This document shows, one piece after another, positions 1 to 12,900 of a stretch of DNA of 64,000 nucleotides; position 1 is the stretch's first letter; every line of letters begins with the position of its first letter. The position numbers were made by a program, and so were the translations under genes. The notes beneath the pieces are model-generated. The model had not been told where the DNA came from, did no database searches, and saw only the letters and a program-made list of their open reading frames with translations. The stretch comes from Chrysaora quinquecirrha (Eukaryota; Cnidaria; Scyphozoa; Semaeostomeae; Pelagiidae), in assembly GCA_014526335.1 (NCBI GenBank), contig JACTAT010000027.1, forward strand, positions 1,431,685 through 1,495,684, written 5' to 3'.

Positions 1-600
1 GCCAGGCTCATGTCAACCTACGATACGATAGAACTAACGCCAACTAGTTGTAACTGCTAACTTAAATCGACATGTCAACAACAAGTCAGAACTTATAGGA
101 TACAGTTGATCGCTGTGCTATCGCAAAAGCGCTCATGTCAACTACGACTGGTGGGAGTTAAGCAAAGCTTATGTCGACCTAAAATACGAAAGAACTATCG
201 CAATTTAGTTGTATTGTAACTGCTAACTTAAATCGACATGTCAACAACAAGTCAGAACTTATAGGATACAGTTGATCGCTGTGCTATCGCAAAAGCGCTC
301 ATGTCAACTACGACTGGTGGGAGTTAAGCAAAGCTTATGTCGACCTAAAATACGAAAGAACTATCGCAATTTAGTTGTATTGTAACTGCTAACTTAAATC
401 GACATGTCAACAACAAGTCAGAGCTTATAGGATACAGTTGATCGCTGTCGCAAGAGTGCTCAGGTCGTCTGCGACTGATGGGAATTAGCCGCCAACTAGT
501 CGTAGAAGTCGTAGAGAACACCCAACTTTCTGAAACTGTGCACCGACTAGTTGCTGTCAAAAAGGGACTAGTTGCCAACCAGTTGCCAGAGCGCTTATTG
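1..600. repeat. 166-bp tandem repeat, about three units
   Basis: A block starting TTGTAACTGCTAAC recurs at about 48, 214 and 380, giving a period near 166 bp; units 1 and 2 are almost identical and the third diverges after about 90 bp. A related sequence in the opposite orientation lies at about 35270-35545, so this is a dispersed family that has been tandemly amplified here. No coding potential is seen. Confidence 0.8.
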
Positions 601-1627
601 CGACAGGTCAGCTGCGATGAATGACAGTAATTCCAAAAAATCGCCGTCGTTCTGAATTTAAGTGCAAGAAACGGTACTTATTCTAGAAATTTCGCCTCAG
701 TCAATTCTTTCGGTCCGTTTCTGACGTTTTTACTCTGAGGAGTGTCAGACGGAGAAAGCTTTTTAGTATGCCCAACAATGTTATGCTGTTTCAATGTTTC
801 ACAATTTTGTAATTCGGGTATACTTTTTAAAAGTCCGGTCTACCTAAGGGACCGGTCATAAAGCATGTGTAATGCAGGGGCGGAGGATATTTGGAGGGGG
901 TTTGTAATAAAAATTTACCTGTTTCATGGGGTAAGATGTAAGAAAAAAAATTGACTTACAGATGGGGTGCGAAATAATATTATGCTTTCAAATTTAACAA
1001 AACGATAGATGTCAAAAAATTATTCTTTTATCATCTAAGTCCTTGTGACTGGAATCAGATGATTCAGAACTGACTTCTTTTTCTTCACTTCGACTTCTTT
1101 TAAAAAACGCAAAAACGTTTGTTTTTTGAAGCTCGAGCCGGACATCCCTCAGCACTGTGCTCCCCCGGGGCATAAACCGGGAATAGGCCTCATTCCCATC
1201 GTTTCTAGCTCGCTGATATGCAGTTTATGTATTTTCTTTTAGCGTTAAAATCATCGATTGTCATCCAGAAATGGTTCCGAAGGTATCAAGCACGTCTTGA
1301 GACCAGAAGACGATGCACATGGAAAATATTTGAAAGCATCGAATACCATGAAGAGCATGATCAACAAAATGTATGACTTCATAAATATTCTACTTCATCC
1401 GATACTTTCTGTTGCTACATTAGCATCAGTTTTCCGGTTTCCCCATTTAAGCATTTAATAAGCTTGGGAATTTGCTTCATTCTTGAGCCATACTAGAGCC
1501 ATTGTGGCACGTGGGGTACATGGCTTATCGACGGTCAAGGATGCCGTCAAGATTTTACAAACCCACACACATAAAAAAATATAGACACAGACCCTGCATT
1601 ATGAGCGGAATATGACTTCCTATTTAG
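601..1627. other. intergenic, nothing recognised
   Basis: AT-rich sequence up to the assembly gap. Only short open frames without recognisable protein similarity are present. No RNA gene, tandem array or inverted-repeat element was seen. Confidence 0.5.
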
Positions 1628-2127
1628 NNNNNNNNNNNNNNNNNNNNNNNNNNNNNNNNNNNNNNNNNNNNNNNNNNNNNNNNNNNNNNNNNNNNNNNNN
1701 NNNNNNNNNNNNNNNNNNNNNNNNNNNNNNNNNNNNNNNNNNNNNNNNNNNNNNNNNNNNNNNNNNNNNNNNNNNNNNNNNNNNNNNNNNNNNNNNNNNN
1801 NNNNNNNNNNNNNNNNNNNNNNNNNNNNNNNNNNNNNNNNNNNNNNNNNNNNNNNNNNNNNNNNNNNNNNNNNNNNNNNNNNNNNNNNNNNNNNNNNNNN
1901 NNNNNNNNNNNNNNNNNNNNNNNNNNNNNNNNNNNNNNNNNNNNNNNNNNNNNNNNNNNNNNNNNNNNNNNNNNNNNNNNNNNNNNNNNNNNNNNNNNNN
2001 NNNNNNNNNNNNNNNNNNNNNNNNNNNNNNNNNNNNNNNNNNNNNNNNNNNNNNNNNNNNNNNNNNNNNNNNNNNNNNNNNNNNNNNNNNNNNNNNNNNN
2101 NNNNNNNNNNNNNNNNNNNNNNNNNNN
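1628..2127. other. assembly gap (500 N)
   Basis: An unbroken run of 500 N. The round number suggests a scaffold gap of estimated or placeholder size. Open frames drawn through it are meaningless. Confidence 0.99.
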
Positions 2128-2564
2128 GAGATAGCGGATGTCAACTGTATGCACTTATTTTCGCGAGTTTTGAAAGCGCGAGATTTTGGTCAATGCTTGG
2201 TCATTTGGAAAAATTGATAGTCTTGATAGTCTTGATGACCTTCTTACTTTATTGCATTGGAATTCACCGTTCTGATAACGCAAGTTTGAGAAGATTGAAG
2301 AAAAAGATGCAGAATTGATAAGATCTCAAGGAATCACTTAATTCAAAGTACGAGGCATGGTATCACACTTCCAGAATTTTGTTTAAAAAAGTTCTTAAAG
2401 TTCTTACAAAGATTTTGGCTATTCAAAATCTTTTTCTTAAGTTTTCAAACGATGTCTCTAGTATAATTGATATAGATTGAATATTACAGTCTATTTGGTC
2501 TTCTTTTGTTCTACTTTCTCTTCCATTACTCCCAGTGCCCTAAAACACGAAATTTAGATGTAAT
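2128..2564. other. intergenic; short fragment of a dispersed element at its left edge
   Basis: The first bases after the gap (GAGATAGCGGATGTCAACTG) match in reverse complement a sequence at about 63570-63595, so a dispersed transposon end probably continues into the gap. The rest is AT-rich and shows nothing recognisable. Confidence 0.45.
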
Positions 2565-3715
2565 GTGCTAAGGCCATTATCCACTTCCTCTATGGAAACA
2601 ACTGCGGCCACTCGCTTCTTAGCTAACTGTTATTCCTCTACTGATCTAAGTGCCAGCTCCCTCTATTGAGCAATCTACCCTTCCTCTATGGAGCCATCTT
2701 CCACTTTTCTCTCCTTACCTAACTGCTTCTTATCTCTATGGAGACAACTGCTACATCAAAAATTCCCCTCCCTCTATGGGGTCAACCTCCACTTCCCTCT
2801 ACGGAGCCATGTGCAATCTCCCTGTACTTAGCCAACTGCCTCATCCTCTCTAACTGTCAACTCCCTCTACTAAAGAAACTCTCTTATACTTTCTTATACG
2901 AAGATGACCGTCAACTACCACTAGTGAAACCTCCCTCTACCAAGCGAACAGCCTCCTACTTCTATGCAGCAAACCTCCACTTCCCTCTACGGAACCATCT
3001 GCCATCTCCCTGCAATGAGCTAGGTGCCTCATCCCTCTACCAAGCCAATTGCCACCACCATCTACCAAGACAACAGCCCTCTACATCTATGGAGCCAGCC
3101 TCCACTTCCCTCTACGGAGCCATTTGCCACCTCCCTGTACTCAGCCAACTGTCTCATCCCTCTACTGACCCAGCTGTCAATTTCCTCTACCTAATCAACT
3201 GCCACCTATCTCTACAGAGCAATCTTCCAGCCCTCTCTACTGACCCAACAAACAACCCCCCTCAATTAAACCAACTGCCTCAATCCTTCTACGAAGCTAA
3301 CAATCATTCCCTCTACTAAACCAGTCACAACCTCAATCTACTGATCAAACAACCCCTCTTCCCAAGGAGGCAACCGCCACCTTCATCTAGGGCACCACCT
3401 GCCAAACCCCTCTACTGAGCCAACTGTCATCTCCCTCAATGAAGCAATCTACTACCTACTCTATGGAGCAACCTGCCAGCTCCCTCTATTGAGCCAATTG
3501 CCTCACCCCTCAATGGAAATAACGAGCAGCCCCCTCCACTAAACAAACTGATCTAATCCTTCTACGAGGCCAACAGTGAAATCCCTCTACTAAACCAACT
3601 GCCACTTTTATCTACTGAGCCAATAACTCCTCAAACTAAGGAGGCAACCGCCACCTCAATCTACGGTGCTTCATAGCACCTCAGTCTACTAAGATTCTTT
3701 TACTAGTAGGTTATC
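2565..3715. repeat. degenerate CCCTCTAC minisatellite
   Basis: About 1.1 kb of imperfect units of roughly 30 bp built around CCCTCTAC, GAGCCA and CAACTGCCA. Units vary in length and sequence, so this is an old array. Its open frames (Pro, Leu, Ser and Asn rich) follow from the composition of the repeat and are not evidence of a gene. It lies just downstream of the 3' end of prohibitin-2. Confidence 0.75.
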
Positions 3716-3904
3716 GGCAAGCTAAAAGTTCTTCCCCTCTCCTCCCAAGGATTTCTCCCTATTGACACCTTCTCTGCAATAACTTCTGAACCCATAACGT
3801 TAATAAGCTGCTCTTCATGTGGTTTCCCTCGGTATTTGGACTAGCTTCTCTATATAGCTCCTCTTTGAGCTCTTTCAGTTTACTTAAAAAAATACAAATA
3901 AAGC

Positions 3905-6900
3905 TTACTTATCAATATCTGATGTATCTTTGATGTTTAACATTAACTGTCCAGCATTGAGGTATATTCTGTTTTGTGATTGCGACATCTGAAACAGAAA
4001 TTTTGAATGGGATTTAATGGCTAATGACGTCATAAAAATGAACTTTTACAATTTCTCACTGTCTGCTCAATGGAGAAGTTACCTAGGGCGTATTTTTTGG
4101 TAACCTCCTGTTTTAGCAGACCTTCCTAATTCTGAAAACGATAGACTTAGCAGGAAAAAGTTTCCTGAACCAAACAAACACAGCTGCCGAAAACGATAGG
4201 CTGGTCAAAAATAAGCTCCAATTAAAGCATTCATTTTAAAGCGAGAACGAGATTCCTTGCGATGCCTACGAAACCTTCCAGCTTCGGGGACAGAAGGCGT
4301 TGGAGGCCTACCAAACCTGCCGTTTTCAGAAGACGGTACCAAAAAAATACGTTCCGACGTCTATCGAAAAGAGAAGGCGTCTACTGAAACAGAATGTGAC
4401 CAAAAAATACACCCCAAGAAAAGTCAGGTAGTAGTATTTTTGTTGAAGTAGAAATTAGCGGGTGTGAAATGTACGGTTTACGAAAAAAATGAATGAATGA
4501 ATGCATGAATAAATAAATGAATTAATGAATAAATAAATGAATGAATAAATGAATAAATGAATTAATGAATTAGTGTACTGGTATACTACGAATAAGGATT
4601 TTCCTTACTTTCTCGAATAAAAATAAATCTCAGTTAACTCACCACATGGGCGATTCTCTGTGCAGCTCTGATCTTTCTCAATTTCAAATACCCAGGGTTA
4701 TCAGTCAGAGCTTGGCCAAGGTGAGACAGAGTTAAGGAGACACAAACACGTTGTTATTACAGGAAGAGCACATTAAGACAGCTACAAACTAATCTGGATA
4801 TAGCATGGTCTCTGTGGCGCAGTGGTTAGCGTGCTGGACTCACAACGCAAATGTTGTGGGTTCGAGCCACGGTCTTTCCACTTCTGTTGCAGAGATAGCA
4901 ACATTTGGCAAGTTGTAAACACAAATGTGCCCCTCTCAACCCAGGTGTATAAATGGGTACCTGGTCGGTAGTTATGAGCGCCGTGTGTGGCTGCAACCTG
5001 CTATATGCTATGTGCATCCAGACCAGGGGTAAAGTGTAAAGTCGACTGAGTAGCCCTGGGCTAGTAGTAGACTCAAAAACGGAAACTTAACTTATGACAA
5101 GTCCTATGTATAGATATTAGTAAGAGGTCTGGATCGGCGGGATATGTGTCTAGAAAATGGTAGACATGTTGAGTAAGGGAATCCTCTCAACGTTCAAAGA
5201 CCAAAATTGCAGTCGTTTCAGGAGAGAAAGTGCAGCAAGTTTTGCTTCAAATTCACGTTTAGTGGGAGTTGGTGAAAGAAAAAATTCAAGTCCCAGTTTA
5301 TCTGCTCTATAATCACAGCCAAATATCATATCACAAGGGCTAAATGAGCTGTCCTTTCCCCCTCCCCAAATATCAATGTTGTTGAGTTGTTTTTTGGTGT
5401 GGAGCTTGCATGAGTTCGCAATAGCAATGACCCAACATTGATATATAGGGGGAGGGGTATCTCTGATCACAAATATGTGACAATTATTATGACTGTGATT
5501 TTAGGAGGCATTTCATCGAGTATTTTCCTTTTTGTGAGTTACTTTTTGAGTTACTTCGAGTATTTTCCTTTTTGTGGATATCACAGTGTGGTGACTGGAT
5601 ATCCAGTGACCACACTAACTGGATATCAATGAACCATGCTTTAGTATGGTGAGATAGCTCAGTCGGTAGAACGCCTGTCATGAAAACAGGAGGCCGCGAG
5701 TTCGAAGCTCGCTCACAGTCTTCCAAAATAAATAAATCTCCATTGTAGAAAATTCTACCAAAATCATTGTTCTAAATATAGTATCAAAATATACCGTCGG
5801 ACAATAGAGATGGAAAATTGTGGGGTTAAAGGAAGCGTGTATATGTGGAGTCGAGGGCATCAAAACAAATCGCTGGGCACCGTTTAGGACATTGAGAACG
5901 CGGTGTTTAGACAAGCTGTACACATCACCACACTAACTGGATACCAATGAACCATGCTTAAGTATTATGGTGAGATAGCTCAGTTGGTAGAACGCCTGTC
6001 ATGAAAACATGACGCCGCGTGTTTCGACAATAAATCTCCATTGTCGCAAATTCTACCAAAATCATAGATGCAAAGGTATAACAACAGCAGTCTTAGCTTG
6101 ATCAACTTTCTGTTGTTGTTTTTGGGTGTGTTTAAGGTATTTAGATCTCTACTGATACCCCCTGGAATACGATGACCTGCACTGGTGTTAAATGATATTT
6201 GATTTCACGAGCAGGGGGTTAATGGTAATAGATGAAAGGATATAAGAACAGCAGCCTTAGCTTCTCCTTCAGCCTGAACAACTTTCTGTTGTCGTTCTTG
6301 AATGGCTCTTTCGACCATAAATGCAGCACGTTGGGCTTCTTGCTGAGCTGTGAAAGACAATAAAATTCCACATGAAGGAGAAACTCATTTAGTGCCCATG
6401 CAAGAAAACGCAAGAAAAACAAATAAGGTGAAACAGCCTTGCATAAAACTAGTATAAACGCACTTTAGTCTTTTTCAGGCCAGATATGGATGGCAGTAAT
6501 ATGGATGGCAGTAATACGGATCGCATTTTTGCACCAAAATTATTACAAACGCCACTAAGAAATTTGGTGGCCTAACACTGTCATAAATTTTTGTTTCAGG
6601 CCATATCTGACATTCTATTCTCAAAAGTTGGACTTATTATCGGAGTCATAGTTATCGCTATTTAATCCTACTACTTGACACTCAAACTCCAGTTTGAAGG
6701 AGCGATCCCTTTTTTGCTTTAGCATCGGTTTTGTGAGCGATAACTGGGACTCAGGCTATTAGTCTACCCAAAAGCGCCAGAAGACGAAAATTCTGAAATT
6801 ACTCGTTTTCTCGTTTTAATTCTCAGCTTATCTCGTTGGTTTAACAATTTATTTTCATTATCAATCAATTCAATACAATAAAAACCTGCATATAAGAACC

Positions 6901-9900
6901 TTCCTCGAATAGGAACCCACAGCCTGAAATCTCCAATTTTTGCTCCTTTACTTAAGCTCCTTTTGCCCCTGAATTTGAAAAAGCTTCTTATTTTACAGAA
7001 TATTTGTCTGGATCTAAAAAAGTAATCTGCCGAAAATATGCTAATAAGTTTGTCTAGCGGAATGGCAGCAGCCAAGTGATATGCTGCCCATGTTTACAGT
7101 AGATGAAGCGCAAACGATGGATTGCCTAATAAATTTTCAACCTCAAACAGGAGAGCTGCGGCTCCCAAGCTCCTCTTCTCGCTTTTGTCCCTAGCACAAT
7201 GATCAATTTTTGCAAAATGAAACTTGTGAAAACTTTAAGAACCTCTCAGCCTAGTTTTGTAAACGTTATCCTTTAGCTAAGAACCAAAACAGCCTGGTTT
7301 CAAAAAGGTAGGTTCTCATATGCAGGCTTTTACTGTAAACAAAACATACATAAATAAATGGCGGAGTATATACTTAGTTCTGAAACAGCTGATAAAAATT
7401 GAGAGACGTACTAACCAACTTGTTTAGCTTCTACTGCTGCTGTGTATTCTTTGCCAAAGCTGAGATCGGTCTACAAAAAATCGATAACAAGTAATTTATT
7501 GCTGTAAATGATTGCACCATCGGTTGCCATGGCCTGAACAGTGGAAGTAAAGGCCTGGCTAAACTAGGAGACATGTTGCGCGCGTCCCCTCGATGTCTCC
7601 CAGTCCCTCCCAGTTTAGCCACCTCGGAAACTTCGCAGATGTTTCTTGGAGACATGTTGCTCGCTTGTCACTCACATTGTTAGCAACCCTCGGAGACATG
7701 CCAAATACAGTGTCGCGCGCGTCAAGTCTCCTAGTTTAGCCATAGCTAAAGAGGAGGAGTTTCAGAGGTAAAAAACATAGTGAAACGGATAAAATTCTAG
7801 CATGTTGCTTATTATGGGCTGGGCAAAAAGTACCCCCCCCCCCAAACTCAATGAAACCAAACGACTACATGAGGAACCTATATGAGAAGGTATTAGAGGA
7901 CTAACTTTATACACTTAAAGATAAAATTGCCGATAAACCTTTTAACTTTAAACATTTTCACCAGTGCAACAATCAAGAATTAGGAAGCCAGTTCAACTCA
8001 TCATTTGCAGTCAAAACTCAAATAACTTGTATGGTACGCATGTATTAAATGTTTCCTTTAGTAGTTTCCAGTTTTGCTCATATATAAGTGTTTCTTTATA
8101 ATAGTCAAGATACGAAATATGCAGTTGAAATTTAGGAAATTTGAAATTAAAGGTACCCATTAGCCATGTTTGAAGAATGAGATCAGCCCAGATCAGCCTG
8201 AGATAAGCCTATTGGCTTGCAGCTTGCAGTGTGGAACGATCTCAACATTGTTCCCTGTGATTCTAGCTGTTTCAGGCTTTGTTCCTGCTTTCCCCCGCAA
8301 TCGTCATTGATCCCCATTTAGTTTCAATTTGCTCTCGCTTGTTTGCGGTAATTTAATCTCGCTTGTTCCTTCATCTTCTTCAGTGATTCCCTGTTTGTTC
8401 CATCTTGTCACCTCTCGTTCTCATTCATTCCCACCGATTTCTACTTCGTCCCATTTGTTCCCTCCGATTCTAAGTTATTGCCACTTTGTTTCAGCATGTC
8501 ACAATGGTTCCATTCAGTTCCGTTTATTCCCATTCATTCCACGAGTTCCCAGCTTTTCTGTTTGTTCCAGGTTTTAGCGCATGCTGGCTAATGGTTTCCT
8601 AATGAGTTTGTTGTTTAAAATCATGCCAAATTTCGAAGACTCGGAACAACCTCTTCGATTGTTTTGATTGTATGCATTTGAATTGCAATTAAAATAATTA
8701 ATTAACTCAATGATTGTTTAAATTGTGTGCACAGAGAATAGAAATTCCTATCTTTTGTTACCACATTCCTGATTCCTAGGTATCTAGGTATGTATCTAGG
8801 TCTATTTCTTCCGGTTTGCCGAAAACCCCTACATAATGTTTGAATTCTTCAAACATAAAATCGTGCGATAATCGTACGACAGTTACGATTTCATGGGAAC
8901 CAAGCTTTGAGAGCCTTACCTCTTGACGCATTGTGATTAATTGTGATGCATTGAACTGAGCAACAACTGACTTTAAAACCTAAAACCAATGAAAAATATA
9001 ACCAATTTTGTTAACAACTATTTGATCAGTAACAACAGTACATCACTGCTGTAACAGTAGTGTTATAATGTTGTAACAATACGTTTACAAGGAACGGGAT
9101 TGAAGATCTGATCAATAACAAGACTGAGGAACAGGATCAAGGAATGGGACGGAAGACCATAAATTATTTCAGGACTATTTAAGGAACAGACCAAAGACAA
9201 AGAGAACTGTTGTAGGCTAACTAATTTGAAACTTAGAAACATCATTGTGGACCAAGGACCTTGGACTAAAAAAGAGGAACAGAACTGTGATTGGCACTAG
9301 GAAAAGGGACCCTGGACTACGACAAAGGAAAAATACTCAAGATAAGTAACTAGGAGCTATATGGAAAGGCAGAGGTCGTTGAAGCGGAGGTCCTTGAGGC
9401 GGAGGTCTTTGAGGCAGAAGTCCTTGCGAGGGACATGGGCTAGTAGTGTTATAATGTAACAATACGTTACTCAGTCTTCTCTATTCAGGGTATTTTATAA
9501 GGATTTCTGACTAGTTAGAATTAAAGGTACCCATTAGCCATGTTTGAAGAATGAGATCAGCGCAGATCAGCCTGAGATAAGCCTATTGGCTTGCAGCTTT
9601 CAGTGTGGATTAATCTCCACAATTGTTCCCTGTGATTCTAGCTGTTTCAGGCTTTGTTCCTGCTTTCCCCGGCAATCGTCATTGATCCCCATTTAGTTTC
9701 AATTTGCTCTCGCTTGTTTACGGTAATTTCCTTTTCTTTGAGTTGTTCCTTCATCTTCTTCAGTGATTCCCTGTTTGTTCCATCTTGTCACCTCTTGTTT
9801 TCATTTATTCCCACCTATTTCTACTTCGTCCCATTTGTCCCCCCCCCCGATTCCAAGTTATTCCCACTTTGTTTCAGCACGTTACAATGGTTCCATTCAG

Positions 9901-12900
9901 TTCCGTTTTTTCCTACTCATTCCACGAGTTTCCAGCTTTTCTGTTTGTTCCAGATTTTAGCGCATGCTGGCTAATGGTTTCCTAATGAGTTTGTTGTTCA
10001 AACTCATGCCAAATTTCGAAGACTCGGAACGACCTCTTCGATTGTTTTTATTGTATGCATTTGAATTGCAATTAAAATAATTAATTAACTCAATCATTGT
10101 TTAGATTGTGTGCACAGAGAATAGAAATTCCTATCTTTTGTTACCACATTCCTGATTCCTAGGTATCTATCTCTCTATCTATCTATCTATCTAGGTCTAT
10201 TTCTTCCGGTTTGCCGAAAGCCCTGCATAATGTTTGAATTCTTCAAACATAAAAACAGCCAAAAGGGCACTAATTATATTACGGTATTACACAATAAATT
10301 TCTTTCATAAACAAGGTATCTAGGCCAAAATGGCCTCTAACCTGATAAAAATTATAGTCTATAATACAAAATATCTAAAAACAACTAAATTAACGACACT
10401 AAATACATAAGAAAGTACAAAAATGACACGAAAAGAGAAGCCTTGAACTATTTAAAAGCCGAAAATACATCTAAAATGGAAGGAAAAACATAGGAACTGG
10501 CAACCATGCGAAAGTTGTTCTTAAGGTTGGAAATTGGCTTTTCTATTAAAGCACTTGGCTAAATACTGAGCAGGGTAATACCTCTGTAGTTGTCGAGATC
10601 ATTTTAATAACTGCCCTTAAATAGAAGAACTACAATGCCTGCAGCCTATTCTTTAGGAGACTCCCCAAGATTGAGGATTTTGTTGAACAGCTTAGTGAAA
10701 ACAGTCTAGTGAAAACAGTTAAAAAAGTATCGTTTAAACTTTACACGCTTTCTTTTATAAGGAACCACTTTATAAGGAACGCACATGTAAAAGGCCCGAA
10801 AATTTAAAGAAATTATACTACTAAAGAGAAAATCATTGCGGAAATTTTCAATGTTTAATGCTTTTATCACTGCAAATAATAAAGAATTACAAAGTTGGTT
10901 CCATTCATTTGCTGTCGAAAATCACATAAGTTGTACGTCACAAATGTATCAAATGTTTACGTGAGTAGTCTCGAGCTTTGCTCACATGTAACTGTCTCTT
11001 CATTGTAGTCATGAAACTGAACATGCAGTTAAAATTAAGGAACAATTAAGGAACTTTTGGAACTACAATCGTCTCAAAAGAAGTCCAAAAATAAGGAACT
11101 TTAAGAACTAGGACTTGAGCTAGGTTATTTATAAAAAAAGCGAGTATATTAATAATGAAATCAAAATGCCAAATCCAGGTCATTTGAAACAAACAGCCAC
11201 AATCTCTGTCAATGCCACGCCATGCCATTCGTATTTCAAAGCGATTCTTGGCAAAACGACTAAACAGCGATGTCTACCCCTTCGTTGCTTGTTTCCTGTT
11301 TTCTCACTTTTTCTCATTTCGCTTTTTACTTCCAGATTTATGATTTCTTTTCATTGTCAAACCTCTCACAGACAAGACGAAAATACAAGTGCCCACTCAA
11401 AAAAAAATTATTATAATTCAACTCAATTTTTGGGCCCTGAGCCTTGAGCTGAAGGGAGCGTGTCACTGTCATTAATAATAACTCCGTACGCTGAAAGGAG
11501 CGTGTCACAGTCATGAATAAAAATACGGTACGCTGAAGGGAGCGTGTCACAGTCATAAAATAAAAATACTGTACGCTGAAGGGAGCGTGTCACAGTCGTA
11601 AACAATAACACCGTACGCTGAAGGGAGCGTGTCACAGTCATAAATGAAAATACTGTACGCTGAAGGGAGCGTGTCATAGTCATAAATGAAAATACTGTAC
11701 GCTGAAGGGAGCGTGTCACAGTCATTAATAAAAATACCGTACGCTGAAGGGAGCGTGTCACAGTCATAAATAAAAATACTGTACGCTGAAGGGAGCGTGT
11801 CACAGTCCTAAATAAAAATACCGTACGCTGAAGGGAGCGTGTCACAGTCATAAATAAAAATACTGTACGCTAAGGGGAGCGTGTCACAGTCATAAATAAA
11901 AATACTGTACGCTGAAGGGAGCGTGTCACAGTCGTAAATAAAAATACTGTACGCTGAAGGGAGCGTTTCACAGTCATAAATAAAAATACTGTACGCTGAA
12001 GGGAGCGTGTCACAGTCGTAAATAAAAATACTGTACGCTGAAGGGAGCGTGTCACAGTCATAAATAAAAATACTGTACGCTGAAGGGAGCGTGTCACAGT
12101 CATAAAATAAAAATACTGTACGCTGAGGGGAGCGTGTCACAGTCATAAATAAAAATACTGTACGCTGAGGGGAGCGTGTCACAGTCATAAATAAAAATAC
12201 TGTATGCTGAAGGGAGCGTGTCACAGTCATAAATAAAAATACTGTACGCTGAAGGGAGCGTGTCACAGTCATAAATAATAACACTGTACGCTGAAGGGAG
12301 CATGTCACAGTCATAAATAAAAATACCGTACGCTGAAGGGAGCGTGTCACAGTCATAAATAATAACACCGTACGCTAAAGGGAGCGTGTCACAGTCATAA
12401 ATAAAAATACCGTACGCTGAAGGGAGCGTGTCACAGTCGTAAATAAAAATACTGTACGCTGAAGGGAGCGTGTCACAGTCATAAAATAAAAATACTGTAC
12501 GCTGAAGGGAGCGTGTCACAGTCATAAAATAAAAATACTGTACGCTGAGGGGAGCGTGTCACAGTCATAAATAATAACACTGTACGCTGAAGGGAGCGTG
12601 TCACAGTCATAAATAAAAATACTGTACGCTGAAGGGAGCGTGTCACAGTCATAAATAATACACTGTACGCTGAAGGGAGCGTGTCACAGTCATAAATAAA
12701 AATACCGTACGCTGAAGGGAGCGTGTCACAGTCATAAATAAAAATACTGTACGCTGAAGGGAGCGTGTCACAGTCATTAATAAAAATACCGTACGCTGAA
12801 GGGAGCGTGTCACAGTCATAAATAAAAATACTGTACGCTGAAGGGAGCGTGTCACAGTCCTAAATAAAAATACCGTACGCTGAAGGGAGCGTGTCACAGT

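Larger units (their letters stand above)
4721..6243 (-). other. AT-AC minor-class (U12-type) intron of PHB2
   Basis: Read on the minus strand, the intron starts ATATCCTTTC, matching the U12 AT-AC donor consensus, and ends TCCTTAACTCTGTCTCAC, with a consensus U12 branch site TCCTTAAC about 11 bases before the terminal AC. No GT-AG choice restores the frame. Splicing here gives [18 protein letters not shown], which lines up with the prohibitin-2 family. Length is 1523 bases. It contains a tRNA-derived SINE, a duplicated tRNA-like block and a copied fragment of exon 7. Confidence 0.85.

Noticed and set aside
1612..2217. Reading frames crossing the run of N.
   Set aside because: They consist almost wholly of unknown residues.
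5646..5720. Possible tRNA gene (A and B boxes, CTGTCATGAAAACAG arm).
   Set aside because: The acceptor stem does not pair and the anticodon loop has A at the invariant U33, and a decayed copy lies 320 bp away. Called SINE or tRNA pseudogene instead.
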